From contig CAJTNJ010000006.1 in assembly GCA_910577565.1 (NCBI GenBank), positions 30,644 through 94,643 of the forward strand: a stretch of 64,000 nt of DNA, read 5' to 3'. Made by a program: the position numbers and the translations under genes. The notes below the pieces were generated by a model. It did not search any database. It had not been told where the DNA came from and saw only the letters and a list, made by a program, of their open reading frames with translations. Source of the stretch: an uncultured Oscillospiraceae bacterium. Its GTDB lineage: Bacteria; Bacillota; Clostridia; Oscillospirales; Ruminococcaceae. Below, in pieces: positions 63,750 to 64,000 of the stretch (position 1 is its first letter; each line of letters begins with the position of its first letter).

Positions 63750-64000
63750 TGCCCAAATAGAAGAAAATTCATAACAGAATTAAATTATGATTAGGAGTTT
63801 AAAAAGAAGACAATACAAATATTTTATGAATGGAACAGTGGAAGAACAGTAGGAAGAATAATGAAAATAAATAAATCAGCAGTATATAATTGGATAAAAG
63901 CGTTAAATAAGAAAATAGAAGAACAGAAGTCTGAGATAAAAGAAGAAGGTCCTAAAGAAGTAATAGAAATGGATAAACTCTACAGTTATGTAGAGAGAAA
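63750..64000 (+). pseudogene. IS1-like transposase remnant, cut by window edge
   Basis: The frame reads CPN, then RRKFITELNYD, then TAG (63792-63794), then EFKKKTIQIFYEWNSGRTVGRIM with KINKSAVYNWIKALN and finally EMDKLYSYVERK. The last part contains the first catalytic aspartate region of IS1-family transposases. The zinc-finger part seems deleted compared with the copy at 14.7 kb, and the stop disrupts it. The rest lies beyond the window. Confidence 0.75.

Overview
The window is AT-rich chromosomal DNA of an endospore-forming Firmicute, most likely a member of the Clostridia. The evidence is spoIIE, a SpoIID-like protein, a pyruvate:ferredoxin oxidoreductase, GGAGG-type ribosome binding sites and TTG/GTG starts. 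No species can be named from the sequence alone.

Left chromosomal flank (1-20,191). A partial nifJ on the minus strand is divergent from spoIIE. After a shared terminator comes a long minus-strand operon: lipoprotein, response regulator, histidine kinase, yqhQ-like, prmC, recA, recX, rimO, pgsA. It is driven by a sigma-A promoter at 14,645-14,673. An IS graveyard (14.7-16.0 kb) holds IS1-like and IS5-like remnants plus the tail of a broken ORF. Next are a GT2 glycosyltransferase, a large membrane protein and a frameshifted acetyltransferase.

Integrated element (20,192-56,230, about 36 kb). I infer one element inserted exactly at the 3' end of the initiator tRNA gene. A 14-bp arm, read inward, is identical at both ends and lies 6 bp from a shared TG. 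Joining the outer flanks restores tRNA-fMet followed by a hairpin terminator. Inside, all on the plus strand, is an HK97-type siphophage: recombination/replication genes, late regulator, HNH, terminase, portal, protease, capsid, connectors, tail, Dit/Tal, fibre, amidase and holin. It carries two insertions of the moron type: a cupin with its own terminator, and an AbiF-like abortive-infection gene with its own promoters, a pseudoknotted small RNA and a terminator. Two intergenic hairpin elements with matching stems lie before the major tail protein and Tal genes. Many phage genes are damaged (rusA, tape measure, several start codons), so the prophage looks cryptic.

Cargo and integration module. 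Beyond a 109-bp inverted-repeat element at 43.75 kb lies a 9-kb tightly packed minus-strand array. It encodes acetyltransferases, a class D beta-lactamase, an ANT(6)-like nucleotidyltransferase, a PHP phosphatase, an alpha/beta hydrolase, a HAD phosphatase, a broken ABC exporter and an Lsa/CplR-type ABC-F protein. A leader peptide and attenuator of the antibiotic-inducible type precede the ABC-F gene. A transposon-like module (sigma-like protein, TnpW-like protein, large serine recombinase) closes the element.

Right chromosomal flank (56,231-64,000). This holds tRNA-fMet, rsmE, two tandem trkA-type genes, an SDR reductase, a two-gene operon for a SpoIID/peptidoglycan-binding protein and a glutamine-rich protein, and a second IS1-like remnant at the edge.
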